IMG/VR virus record: IMGVR_UViG_3300044634_004299
Location: 1-54,619 of that record
Direction: 5' to 3' (one strand)
Source of the DNA: a virus
DNA length: 54,619 bases
Positions 1-6,824 of this stretch are shown piece by piece. Made by a program: the position numbers and the translations under genes. Each line of letters starts with the position of its first letter. Position 1 is the first letter of the stretch. Below the pieces are notes generated by a model. That model did no database searches. It had not been told where the DNA came from and saw only the letters and a program-made list of their open reading frames with translations.

Positions 1-49
1 TAATATTAGCATTTTATTCCAATATGTTAAAAAGTTATACCTGATATAA
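1..49 (+). CDS. 3' end of the gene that begins at 54423, if the molecule is circular
   Basis: Base 1 completes the split codon left at 54618-54619, and the frame then runs 15 more codons to a TAA at 47-49. This makes an 81-residue product with the 65 codons at the right edge. The stop lies inside the terminator hairpin at 32-57, which is what a true gene end looks like. The joined protein is basic and unrecognised. That the frame stays open across the join and closes at a terminator is the main evidence that this window is a circular or circularly permuted unit. Confidence 0.6.
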   Translation, partial: NISILFQYVKKLYLI

Positions 50-57
50 CTTTTTTT
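32..57 (+). terminator. Rho-independent terminator of the edge-spanning gene
   Basis: An 8-bp perfect stem (AAGTTATA at 32-39, TATAACTT at 45-52) with a 5-base loop runs into a T-tract ending at 57. The stop codon of the gene crossing the edge (47-49) is inside the 3' arm. It would close the rightward operon starting near 53.7 kb and insulate the origin from it. Confidence 0.75.
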
Positions 58-63
58 AATATC

Positions 64-301
64 TAAAGTAATACATTAAGATTAACCTTTTATTAACCTT
101 TATTAATAAAAGGTTAATAAAGTTATCCACAGTTTATTAACAACTTTATCAACAACTTACCAACATGTTAATAAACTGTGGATAACTTGTTAATATCCTG
201 TTTATAAAATGTTAATGAATGTTAATAACTTTATTAATGATTTATTAATAAAGGTTAATAATATGTTAATCTTAATGTATTACTTTAAAAGTAATACATT
301 A
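64..301. other. Candidate replication origin: nested inverted repeats with GTTAAT repeats
   Basis: A 238-bp block made almost entirely of A/T with nested inverted repeats. The outer 23-bp arms match perfectly (64-86 against 265-287). Inner 23-bp arms (120-142 against 166-188) carry two DnaA boxes. A 14-bp palindrome closes the right side (273-286 against 288-301). Between them the hexamer GTTAAT, mostly as GTTAATAA, recurs many times in both orientations, like iterons and an easily melted element. DnaA boxes in an AT-rich non-coding segment are the classic signature of a DnaA-dependent origin. That it fires in this phage is inference. Confidence 0.7.
120..188. promoter_or_regulatory. Pair of inverted DnaA boxes in a 23-bp inverted repeat
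   Basis: TTATCCACA at 123-131 and its complement TGTGGATAA at 177-185 both match the DnaA-box consensus TTWTNCACA. They sit in perfect 23-bp arms separated by 23 bases (143-165). Opposed boxes could load host DnaA in mirror orientation. No DnaA homologue is encoded here, so the host protein would be used. Confidence 0.75.
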
Positions 302-361
302 CAAATTGTATTGTTAATATTTTACTTTAAGAGTTGAGTTTTAAGAGCTTTACATTAAAAG

Positions 362-412
362 CAATACATTTTGTATTGTATTAATGATTTATAAACAATA
401 CAAAATGTATTG
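362..412. repeat. Paired 17-bp palindromic sites, with a third partial copy at 571-586
   Basis: CAATACATTTTGTATTG (362-378) and CAATACAAAATGTATTG (396-412) differ only in the central bases and are each near-palindromic. A third copy, imperfect at its end, is at 571-586. Repeated near-identical palindromes of this size next to an origin look like binding sites for a dimeric regulator or initiator. No repressor gene was recognised in the window, so the ligand is unknown. Confidence 0.55.
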
Positions 413-585
413 TTTTATTGATTAAAAGGGTTAATTTTAATGTTATTTTAATGAATGTTTTAATCATTTTAAGAGCCTTCTAAGAGCTGAAACCCCAGCA
501 ATTCCCAAACCTATTTAATCATTTCTCATAATTCTACAATATTTTTACTATGCATTTTTGTTAAAAAAAACAATACAAAATGTAT

Positions 586-654
586 CATACATAAATGCAT
601 AATTTTATTGAATTATGTATTTTTTATTGCAATAAAATTATGTGTTTATGTATG
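586..654. repeat. 25-bp inverted repeat with an 19-bp spacer
   Basis: Arms 586-610 and 630-654 pair at 23 of 25 positions around a 19-bp spacer (611-629). The arm ends carry ATTTTATTG/CAATAAAAT, and similar A/T-rich words (AATAAAATT, ACAAAATTATTT) recur to about 730 and again at 1850-1890 and 44955-44990. It may be a cruciform or a protein-binding element of the origin region. No gene is visible between 302 and 1327. Confidence 0.5.
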
Positions 655-836
655 ATTTTATACACAATTTTTTTATACTTACAATAAAATTTTTTACCCT
701 TTTTTATTACAATAAAATTATTTATTGTATGTTAAAATATTACAGTGCAATAAATAATTTATACATATTATTATATATAAAAAATTTTTTAAAGGTTGAG
801 AATATATTGAGAGTGTTTTGAGAAACAAAAGAAAAC

Positions 837-895
837 GGGGGGGGTGTTAAAAATTTTTAAAAAGGATGTTTTAAAAAATGGGGGGTGGGAGGGGG
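837..895 (+). other. Isolated G-runs, potential G-quadruplex
   Basis: G8 (837-844), G6 (880-885), G3 (887-889) and G5 (891-895) lie within 59 bases of otherwise A/T sequence. Four runs of at least three G satisfy a quadruplex-type pattern if the 35-base loop is allowed, or locally if the G6 run splits. In a genome this AT-rich the runs are conspicuous. Their position between the DnaA-box origin and IR-L suggests a replication or transcription-pausing role, but that is inference. Confidence 0.45.
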
Positions 896-1157
896 TATAA
901 GACCCACTTAAATTAAAAATTTAAAATTAAAATTATCCCACCGCCGATTTTAAAATTTTTGATAGTTTTTAATAAAAAAGAAAATGTATGATAAAAACAT
1001 AGCAAAATTTTTTGATATTTTAACTTTTGAGATGGTTTACAGTAATTTTATATATAACCATAGCTAAAAATATTCAAAACTCGTTGTAGCTATAAAATAA
1101 TCCAAAATTTAACTATATTACTTTTTTGATATCTAAAACAGTCCCAAATTGTTTTTG

Positions 1158-1430
1158 GGACTAGGGAAAGTGGTTATTTTTAAGTTATTTTAGTAAAAAA
1201 ACCTTGTAAGTCCCAACTGTTAGTTGGTTTTTTTACTAGGGAAAAGGGTGTATAATTCCTTAAAAGTCTTGTAATTTATTAGGTTTTTTACTAAAGAAAG
1301 GGTGATTTACACCTTTGATTTTATTTTAAACCCTTGTATTTCCTTGGTAAAAAGTTCTAGTGAAAGGGGATTTGACAGTAAAATATCCAAAAAAAGGGTA
1401 GGAAATGTAGGAATTTCCTAGAAAGGGATA
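1158..1430. repeat. Degenerate tandem array built on CTAGGGAAAGGG
   Basis: Five imperfect copies of a CTAGGGAAAGGGTG-like word occur at about 1161, 1237, 1291, 1357 and 1418, spaced 54-76 bases. They are interleaved with a second recurring word (CTTGTAA/CTTGTAT at about 1203, 1268 and 1333). The last two copies are part of IR-L and so occur again inverted in IR-R. No open frame of note is present. Iteron-like binding sites are the simplest reading. Confidence 0.45.
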
Positions 1431-1788
1431 TAGTTAAGCTATCTAATTGGTGCTTTTTTTTACTATATCTTTTTTCAGTCACTTTTCACCAGAATTTTTT
1501 TTCCAAAATTTTTTTTACTACTCCTCTTATATAGGGACTTGTTTTTTGGATTCTAGGGATTTACAGGGTTCTTCACTTTCCACTCTAGGAAAAATAAGGG
1601 TTCGTTTTAGGGTGTTTTTTGGAAAAGTCAAAAATCTACTCTAGGGATTTCCAATACTTTACATTTTCAAAAAAGGGTGTTTTTGGAAAAAAGACTGGAA
1701 AATGAACCCAGTAAAAATCAGGGTTCATTTTTTATCTAAAGTGTGGTTTGTGGAAAATGAACCCTTATTTTTCCTAGAGTTGATTTTT
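1328..1788 (+). repeat. IR-L: left copy of a long inverted repeat, partner at 44459-44954
   Basis: Reading this segment forward matches the reverse complement of 44459-44954 almost throughout, with long identical blocks and several small indels. Conserved blocks include GGGTAGGAAATGTAGGAATT, the ATATAGTTAAGCTATCTAAT segment and TCCTCTTATATAGGGACTTG. Inside it a 21-bp word beginning CTCTAGGAAAAATAAGG is present at 1583-1603 and inverted at 1759-1779, so each copy is itself foldable. An open frame inside (1447-1644) is not conserved in the partner copy, so I treat the repeat as non-coding. By eye identity is high, but I could not compute it. Confidence 0.85.
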
Positions 1789-1958
1789 AGAATTTTTAGG
1801 GTATTTTTTTAGGATATTTTTTAGTAAATTTTTTATATTTCCAACAAAATTTTTTAGCATTTTTCATTCCAACAAAATTATTTTTATATTACATAAATGT
1901 ATAAAAATAGTATGCAATAATGTTAAATGGTTTTTTAATACAATGTATAACAATAAAA

Positions 1959-2024
1959 TATAATTTGGTGATTTAAAATCAAACAAAACAATCTTTTAGC
2001 ACATAATTTTCTTGATTTTAAATC
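1959..2024 (+). promoter_or_regulatory. Possible promoter -10 and 13-bp inverted repeat ahead of the left operon
   Basis: TATAAT at 1959-1964 has no good -35 element at the right distance. Just downstream GATTTAAAATCAA (1970-1982) and TTGATTTTAAATC (2012-2024) form a perfect 13-bp inverted repeat with a 29-base spacer, suitable as an operator or leader hairpin. The first gene of the operon follows at 2090. Confidence 0.35.
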
Positions 2025-2089
2025 ATTCTTAGGTTATAGTTATTTTATCTTAAGTATTTTTTATAGTTTAGAAAATGAGGAAAGTTGAT

Positions 2090-2482
2090 ATGAGTAGTCT
2101 AAAGGAACTCACAGTTGGAGACCTTAGAAGTAAGATAGACAAAGACAAAACATATGATGAAGATGGTTTTGTAGTTGAAAAACAAGAAAATAACCATAAC
2201 AATGTTGATTTGGAAGAATTAAAAAAATTATCTAAGATTGATAATTCTAATTATGAGTTAGAAAAATTTAGCGAATCGGTTTTACACATAGAACAAAAAA
2301 AGGTAGAACAATACGAATGCTTGCTATCACTAACAGAATTGTTAATGATAGACTTAAAAGAAGAAATTGATTGTTGTAAAGCTAGTAATTTACCAGTTCC
2401 AAAATCAGTTTATGAAAAAGCTAAGAGATTAGCTGATATATTAACACCAAGACAATTAGGAGGAAATAAAAAAAATGGATAA
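2090..2482 (+). CDS. Hypothetical protein, 130 residues
   Basis: I do not recognise this protein. I place the start at the ATG at 2090 because AGGAAA sits at the right distance before it; an in-frame ATG at 2075 lacks a good site. The sequence is charged and mostly helix-forming, with many Glu and Lys and no membrane segment. Its 3' end overlaps the next gene by 8 bases and contains that gene's AGGAGG binding site, so the two are translationally coupled. The junction sequence ACAATTAGGAGGAAA recurs at the end of the next gene, a sign of duplication here. It is the first gene of the left operon, downstream of IR-L. Confidence 0.7.
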   Translation: MSSLKELTVGDLRSKIDKDKTYDEDGFVVEKQENNHNNVDLEELKKLSKIDNSNYELEKFSESVLHIEQKKVEQYECLLSLTELLMIDLKEEIDCCKASNLPVPKSVYEKAKRLADILTPRQLGGNKKNG

Positions 2483-3284
2483 AAATAAGTTTAAAGTTGC
2501 TATAAGCAATAATGAGGGATATTACCTTATTAACTTTTGTTATGAAAAATTAACAGAAGAACAAAAAGATACAGCATTTGATAATGCAATAAATAATAAC
2601 AAAGGACACTACCTTTTAGAATATTGTTATGAAAATTTAACAGAAAAACAAAAAGATATAGCATTTGTTAATGCTATAAATAATAATAATGGATGTTACC
2701 TTATTAAATTTTGTTATGACAATTTAACAGAAGAACAAATAAAAATAGCATTTGATAATGCTATAAATAATAATATGGGATATTCCATATTAGGGTATTG
2801 TTATGACAATTTAACAGAAGAACACAAAAATAGAGCATTTGATGATGCTATAAATAATAATATGGGAAATTTACTTTTAAGATTTTATTATGAAAAATTA
2901 ACAGAACAACAAAGAAAGATAGCATTTGATGATGCTATAAATAGTAATGAGGAACATCAACTTTTAAATTATTGTTATGACAATTTAACAGAAGAACAAA
3001 TAAAAATAGCATTTGATAATGCTATAAATAATAACAAAGGACACTACCTTTTAGAATATTGTTATGAAAATTTAACAGAAAAACAAAAAGATAAAGCATT
3101 TGATAATGCTATAAATAATAATTGGGGATATTACCTTTTTAAATTTTGTTATGAAAATTTAACAGAAGAACAAAGAAATAGAGCATTTGATAATGCTATA
3201 AATAATAATATGGGATATTCCATATTAGGGTATTGTTATGACAATTTAACAGAAGAACAAATAAAAATAGCAAAAGACAATTAG
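2475..3284 (+). CDS. Repeat protein with nine 29-residue units
   Basis: The 269-residue product is nine tandem units of 29 residues plus a short cap at each end. The unit consensus is roughly AFDNAINNN-G-YLL, an aromatic-Cys-Tyr segment, then NLTEEQ-K-I. It looks like an alpha-helical solenoid unit, but I cannot assign it to ankyrin, Sel1 or another named family. Units 2 and 7, and units 4 and 9, are nearly identical in DNA sequence and lie 435 bp (five units) apart. This points to a recent five-unit block duplication. There is no signal peptide or membrane segment. The AGGAGG binding site is strong. A partner-binding scaffold is plausible; the partner is unknown. Confidence 0.85.
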   Translation: MDKNKFKVAISNNEGYYLINFCYEKLTEEQKDTAFDNAINNNKGHYLLEYCYENLTEKQKDIAFVNAINNNNGCYLIKFCYDNLTEEQIKIAFDNAINNNMGYSILGYCYDNLTEEHKNRAFDDAINNNMGNLLLRFYYEKLTEQQRKIAFDDAINSNEEHQLLNYCYDNLTEEQIKIAFDNAINNNKGHYLLEYCYENLTEKQKDKAFDNAINNNWGYYLFKFCYENLTEEQRNRAFDNAINNNMGYSILGYCYDNLTEEQIKIAKDN

Positions 3285-3297
3285 GAGGAAACAAAAA

Positions 3298-3759
3298 ATG
3301 GATAACATAGAATTTGAAAATGCTATAAATAATAACAAGGGTTATTATTTATTAAAAGATTGTTTTTCAAAATTAACAAAAAAACAAATAAAAATAGCAT
3401 TTGATAATGCTATAAATTATAACGATGGGGTTTATTTATTAGTTCATTGTTATAATAATTTAACAAAAAAACAAATAAAGATAGCTTTTGATAATGCTAT
3501 AAATTATAACGAAGGTCACTATTTATTAGTTCATTGTTATAATAATTTAACAAAAAAACAAATAAAGATAGCATTTGATAATGCTATAAATAATGAAAGA
3601 GGTTGTTATTTATTATGTAATTTTTATGAAAATTCAACAGAAGAACAAAAAAAGATAGCATTTGATAATGCTATAAATAATAACAACGGTAGTTTTTTAT
3701 TAAAATATTTTTATAGCAATTTAACAGAAGAACAAATAAAAATAGCAAAAGATAATTAG
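3298..3759 (+). CDS. Second 29-residue-repeat protein, five units
   Basis: This 153-residue paralogue of the preceding gene has five of the same 29-residue units and ends with the same IKIAKDN tail. Units 2 and 3 are near copies of each other. Many Glu positions of the first protein are Lys here (LTKKQ in place of LTEEQ), so the two surfaces have opposite charge. That could favour pairing of the two products, which is inference. The start has an AGGAGG site, and the upstream junction repeats the ACAATTAGGAGGAAA sequence seen before 2475. The pair therefore probably arose by in-place duplication. Confidence 0.85.
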   Translation: MDNIEFENAINNNKGYYLLKDCFSKLTKKQIKIAFDNAINYNDGVYLLVHCYNNLTKKQIKIAFDNAINYNEGHYLLVHCYNNLTKKQIKIAFDNAINNERGCYLLCNFYENSTEEQKKIAFDNAINNNNGSFLLKYFYSNLTEEQIKIAKDN

Positions 3760-3769
3760 GATAAAGAAA

Positions 3770-4087
3770 ATGTATAACAGAATAATAACAAAATTTGATT
3801 TTCAAAATCATGATGAAACTATATTAAATGTTAACAATATTAAGAATTTGAAATTTATAAAAAACAAAGATGATACTTACAATATGTATATAGAAGATGA
3901 TTTGTTTTTAGAAAATGTAAGTTTGGATAACAAAAATCACATAAAAAGTTTCATAAAAACAGGTCACAAATGCGATGGTTTTAAAGGCTCTATGTTTTCT
4001 AACGGTTATGAATATGTAGAAATGTTAATACAAACTAATTTTTTAAAATTAGCGGCTCTTTATTTTATAGATAGGGTTGATGAATAA
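3770..4087 (+). CDS. Hypothetical protein, first member of a three-gene family
   Basis: The 105-residue product is weakly similar to those at 4510 and 4899. Shared features are an N-terminal NRII segment, an N-N-KFxKF/I strand pattern, a YIDD/YIED turn followed by a hydrophobic strand, and a C-terminal Tyr-Glu followed by a hydrophobic strand. It looks like a small beta-rich domain with no recognised function. The start follows AGGATAAAGAAA. It sits between the repeat proteins and a pair of small membrane proteins and is probably co-transcribed with both. Confidence 0.7.
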   Translation: MYNRIITKFDFQNHDETILNVNNIKNLKFIKNKDDTYNMYIEDDLFLENVSLDNKNHIKSFIKTGHKCDGFKGSMFSNGYEYVEMLIQTNFLKLAALYFIDRVDE

Positions 4088-4088
4088 A

Positions 4089-4316
4089 ATGTTTAAAGAT
4101 AAATTAGAAAAAATTAAAGAAAGTTTAGGAAATAGTATTTACAACATGTTTGAATGGATATTTAAAAATTTTCCATTCATAGTTATTGTATTGTTTGGTT
4201 CTAGTATTATGATTATTGGTATTCAAGGTTGCGAAGATGAAGAAAAGCGGTTGAAGAAAATAGAAAATAGAATAGAAAATTTAGAAAATAAAAATGATAA
4301 AATTAGGAGAATGTAA
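4089..4316 (+). CDS. Small membrane protein with C-terminal coiled coil
   Basis: A 75-residue product with one hydrophobic segment (about residues 25-45, FPFIVIVLFGSSIMIIG) followed by a charged heptad-like tail rich in RLKKIENRIENLENK. The start at 4089 is chosen by analogy with the paralogue at 4318, which also begins MFK; an ATG at 4080 is possible. The tail is shared with the next gene, so the two may form a mixed coiled coil at the inner membrane. Single-pass proteins with coiled-coil tails occur in phage lysis (spanin) and superinfection exclusion roles, but nothing here decides the function. Confidence 0.65.
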   Translation: MFKDKLEKIKESLGNSIYNMFEWIFKNFPFIVIVLFGSSIMIIGIQGCEDEEKRLKKIENRIENLENKNDKIRRM

Positions 4317-4317
4317 A

Positions 4318-4506
4318 ATGTTTAAAAAATTATTGAAGAACTTATTTTTATGGTTACTGGTTATACTAACACCTGCTATATTTTTATTTATTGTAGCTTT
4401 TATATGTGTAATTACAGGATATGAAACTCCAGAAGATTTATTAGAAAAGAGATTAAATAAAATAGAAAATAGAATAGAAAAATTAGAAAATAAGAAAGGT
4501 TTATAG
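4318..4506 (+). CDS. Small membrane protein, paralogue of the preceding gene
   Basis: The 62-residue product has a hydrophobic segment at about residues 9-32 (LWLLVILTPAIFLFIVAFIC) and a tail with the same RLNKIENRIEKLENK heptads as the upstream neighbour. The ATG at 4318 is preceded by AGGAG at a good distance and overlaps nothing, whereas an in-frame ATG at 4294 has no site. It follows the upstream stop by one base and is probably coupled to it. Confidence 0.65.
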   Translation: MFKKLLKNLFLWLLVILTPAIFLFIVAFICVITGYETPEDLLEKRLNKIENRIEKLENKKGL

Positions 4507-4509
4507 AAA

Positions 4510-4902
4510 ATGTGTGATTATAATTCCTTAATGATATTAGGTTTAGCTTGTTTTATGGTATTAGCTTGGTTGTTTTTATTGGTAGATAATAAGGATAATT
4601 TGGATAAAACGAATAGAATTATAAAAATAAAGTATGGTTTAAAAGTTTCAAAAACACTAATGATAAATACTAGTAATGTGGGAGTTTTTAAATTCATAGA
4701 AAATAATGGTTCTTATGAATTTTACATAGATGATATTTTCTATTTAAGTTGTATAGAAAAAGAAAAAAAACAACAAATAGAATGTTTTTTACAATATGGA
4801 GAAACTAGCGACAGAAACTATACAAAATATGAAACTATTGTTTTGTGGGTTATAAATGAAAAATTAGCAAGTTTAACTTATACAGGTATTATAAAAAAAT
4901 GA
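4510..4902 (+). CDS. Membrane-anchored member of the three-gene family
   Basis: The 130-residue product starts with a hydrophobic segment (about residues 6-26, rich in Leu, Ala, Trp and Phe). The domain also found at 4899 follows, with matching NRIIKI, N-TSNV, FYIDD, ECFLQYGET, TKYET and YTGIIKK blocks. The membrane anchor is missing in the other two members, so this is a membrane version of an otherwise soluble domain. The stop TGA overlaps the next start (ATGA at 4899-4902), which couples translation. Confidence 0.75.
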   Translation: MCDYNSLMILGLACFMVLAWLFLLVDNKDNLDKTNRIIKIKYGLKVSKTLMINTSNVGVFKFIENNGSYEFYIDDIFYLSCIEKEKKQQIECFLQYGETSDRNYTKYETIVLWVINEKLASLTYTGIIKK

Positions 4903-5198
4903 ATAGAATTATAAAAATAAATTATACAGAAGAGTCAGAGATAATATTTGTAAATACTAGCAATGTTAAATTTTTTAAAATCATAAAAGATACTACTTTT
5001 CATGACCTTTATCAATTTTACATAGATGATGTTTTTAGGATTAGTTTTATATCAGAATCAATAAAAGAAAAAATAGAATGTTTTTTACAATATGGAGAAA
5101 CTAGAGAACATCCTCACACAAAATATGAAACTATTATTTTGAAGATTATAGATAAAAAAATAGCGAGTGTAAGTTATACAGGTATTATAAAAAAATGA
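4899..5198 (+). CDS. Soluble paralogue of the preceding protein
   Basis: The 99-residue product is clearly homologous along its length to residues 32-130 of the preceding protein, including identical ECFLQYGET and YTGIIKK blocks. It arose by tandem duplication with loss or gain of the N-terminal membrane segment. It overlaps both neighbours by four bases (ATGA), so the three genes from 4510 to 5776 are translated as a chain. Function unknown. Confidence 0.75.
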   Translation: MNRIIKINYTEESEIIFVNTSNVKFFKIIKDTTFHDLYQFYIDDVFRISFISESIKEKIECFLQYGETREHPHTKYETIILKIIDKKIASVSYTGIIKK

Positions 5199-5776
5199 TT
5201 AAAATATTAGCAGGGTCACACGGTGTAGGTAAAACCACACAATTACAAAAAATAAAAACACATTTTGAGAAATCAAAAAAAGTAATATTTATAGAGGAAA
5301 TTAATACAGCACTAGCTAATTTAGGGTTAGCAATAGATGGTAAGGGTAAAGACTTTGATTTTGTTATGCAGACACAGTTAATAGCACTTAATCTTGGTAT
5401 TGAGGTTTTAAGCTTATTAAAAGAAAGAAAAGAAAATGTTTATATGGATAGATGTTTCTTAGATACTTTTGTTTATACAATGTATTTCTTCTTTAAACAA
5501 AAAGAAAATAGCGAATCATCTTCTTTGATTTTTAATATTATAAAAAATATTATTGAAGAAAAGATTTATTTATTAAAAAATGGTGTTAATATTTACATCT
5601 TAGAACCAAGCAAAGAGTTTTTTGACAGTAACGGTAGGATGGATAGAGATTCTCAGTTAGCAATACACGGTATTTACTTAGAAACAATAAAAAAAATGGG
5701 TGTTCCACATACAATAATAAAAACAACTAATGAAAATTTTAATAATATATCTAATTTTATAATATGTGATAAATGA
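5195..5776 (+). CDS. P-loop nucleoside/nucleotide kinase-like protein
   Basis: The 193-residue product has a Walker A motif GSHGVGKTT at residues 7-15 directly after the first beta strand, and a conserved Asp-Arg pair (MDRCFLDTF, residues 84-92). Both are typical of deoxynucleoside, thymidylate and NadR-type kinases. Length fits such enzymes. The substrate cannot be told from the sequence; a role in phage dNTP supply is a reasonable guess. It is the last gene of the tightly overlapping chain that starts at 4510. A second thymidylate-kinase-like protein is encoded at 49845. Confidence 0.7.
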   Translation: MIKILAGSHGVGKTTQLQKIKTHFEKSKKVIFIEEINTALANLGLAIDGKGKDFDFVMQTQLIALNLGIEVLSLLKERKENVYMDRCFLDTFVYTMYFFFKQKENSESSSLIFNIIKNIIEEKIYLLKNGVNIYILEPSKEFFDSNGRMDRDSQLAIHGIYLETIKKMGVPHTIIKTTNENFNNISNFIICDK

Positions 5777-5782
5777 TTTGTT

Positions 5783-5811
5783 TTGACAAAAATTGTAAAT
5801 GGTTTTAATAT
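5783..5811 (+). promoter_or_regulatory. Sigma-70-type promoter for the 5850 operon
   Basis: TTGACA at 5783-5788, a 17-base spacer and TAATAT at 5806-5811. The first gene of the next group starts at 5850. A good promoter in the only gap of this stretch suggests a new transcription unit. Confidence 0.65.
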
Positions 5812-5849
5812 TAGGTATTGATTAATTTTTAATTAGGAGAAAATAGGAA

Positions 5850-6320
5850 ATGGTAAAGGTTGAATTTTGTTTAGTTAGCTTGTTTGAAGAAATTAAAAAA
5901 GTTTGTATAAAAAAATGGGTTGTTGAAAATTTTGAAGAATTAGAAAAATGTAATAGTTTCTTTGAGGCTAAGGAATATTACCAAAATGAATTGATTAATA
6001 TTAAAAATGATATTGTTAGATATTTTGTTTTATATAATAATCTTTGGGAAAATAGTTATGAAAATTTTTTAAAAAGTGAATGTTACACAGGGGTTGTAAC
6101 ATTTTTATCACAGTTTGGTATAGAATTAGATGTGAGAATGAACGATGACGGAACTAATTATGAATATAATACAGAAACTGACGAAGAAAATGTAAAATTT
6201 TTAGAATTATTAAAAACCATTTCAACTGAAATATCTTTAGTGATTTTTCATAATACATCTTTGTTAAAAAAATTAGAAGGAGAAACAGAATCTAATTTGA
6301 AATCTCATATAAAAATATAA
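5850..6320 (+). CDS. Hypothetical protein, 156 residues
   Basis: Not recognised. It is an acidic, mostly helical-looking soluble protein with a central FGIELDVRMND strand segment. The start follows GGAGAAAATAGGAA, a leader repeated almost exactly before 6336, 6825 and 9591. These genes seem to share one translation-initiation style and possibly one origin. Overall layout (helical N-terminus, beta-like middle, helical C-terminus) resembles the products at 6336, 9591 and 10282, but sequence similarity by eye is too weak to call a family. Confidence 0.7.
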   Translation: MVKVEFCLVSLFEEIKKVCIKKWVVENFEELEKCNSFFEAKEYYQNELINIKNDIVRYFVLYNNLWENSYENFLKSECYTGVVTFLSQFGIELDVRMNDDGTNYEYNTETDEENVKFLELLKTISTEISLVIFHNTSLLKKLEGETESNLKSHIKI

Positions 6321-6335
6321 AGGAGAAAATAGGAA

Positions 6336-6821
6336 ATGGAAAAGTTTTTTGAAGATTTTTTAAAAAATAATATAAAAAAAATGTATAACAAAGAAATTTT
6401 AAGTCGTTTTAAACTTTACATGAGTGAAAAAAGACTAAGTAATATTTTTACAAAAGAAACTTTTATATCATATATTAAAAATATTGATTATCACACAAGA
6501 GTTATACTTTTTGAAGATATAATAAAAGACACAATTAAAGATTTGATTGATAAAGTTGTAAATGAAGAAAAAGGTTATGATAATTTTGTAAAAAGTTGTA
6601 AATATAAACAATATATTAATAATTTATTATCCTATGGATTAGGTTTAACAATACTATATTGGGGAGAACGTGATACACCATTTGGAACAGCGTATGAAAG
6701 AAAATTTATAATAGGGTATCAAAATAAAAATTATGGATTATTATTTAATAAAATTATTAAACAACTTAGTTTTTTGTTTGAAGAAACTAATAACCAAAAA
6801 AAATTAAAGGAGAAAAAATAG
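6336..6821 (+). CDS. Hypothetical protein, 161 residues
   Basis: Not recognised. Lys/Glu/Asn-rich with long predicted helices in the first 90 residues, then a YGLGLTILYWGERDTPFGTA beta-like segment and a C-terminal helix. The start has the GGAGAAAATAGGAA leader shared with the neighbours, and spacing from the upstream gene is 15 bases. No signal peptide, membrane segment or catalytic motif is visible. Confidence 0.7.
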   Translation: MEKFFEDFLKNNIKKMYNKEILSRFKLYMSEKRLSNIFTKETFISYIKNIDYHTRVILFEDIIKDTIKDLIDKVVNEEKGYDNFVKSCKYKQYINNLLSYGLGLTILYWGERDTPFGTAYERKFIIGYQNKNYGLLFNKIIKQLSFLFEETNNQKKLKEKK

Positions 6822-6824
6822 GAA

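Noticed and set aside
1158-1430. Possible CRISPR array
   Set aside because: Words are imperfect, unevenly spaced and without a leader or cas genes.
1447-1644. A 65-codon open frame inside IR-L
   Set aside because: It starts with TTG, has no ribosome binding site, and the same frame is broken in IR-R although DNA similarity is high. The conservation is not coding.
2475-3759. Regular 87-bp repeats that look like a CRISPR array
   Set aside because: They are in-frame protein repeats without unique spacers of constant length, preceded by good ribosome binding sites.
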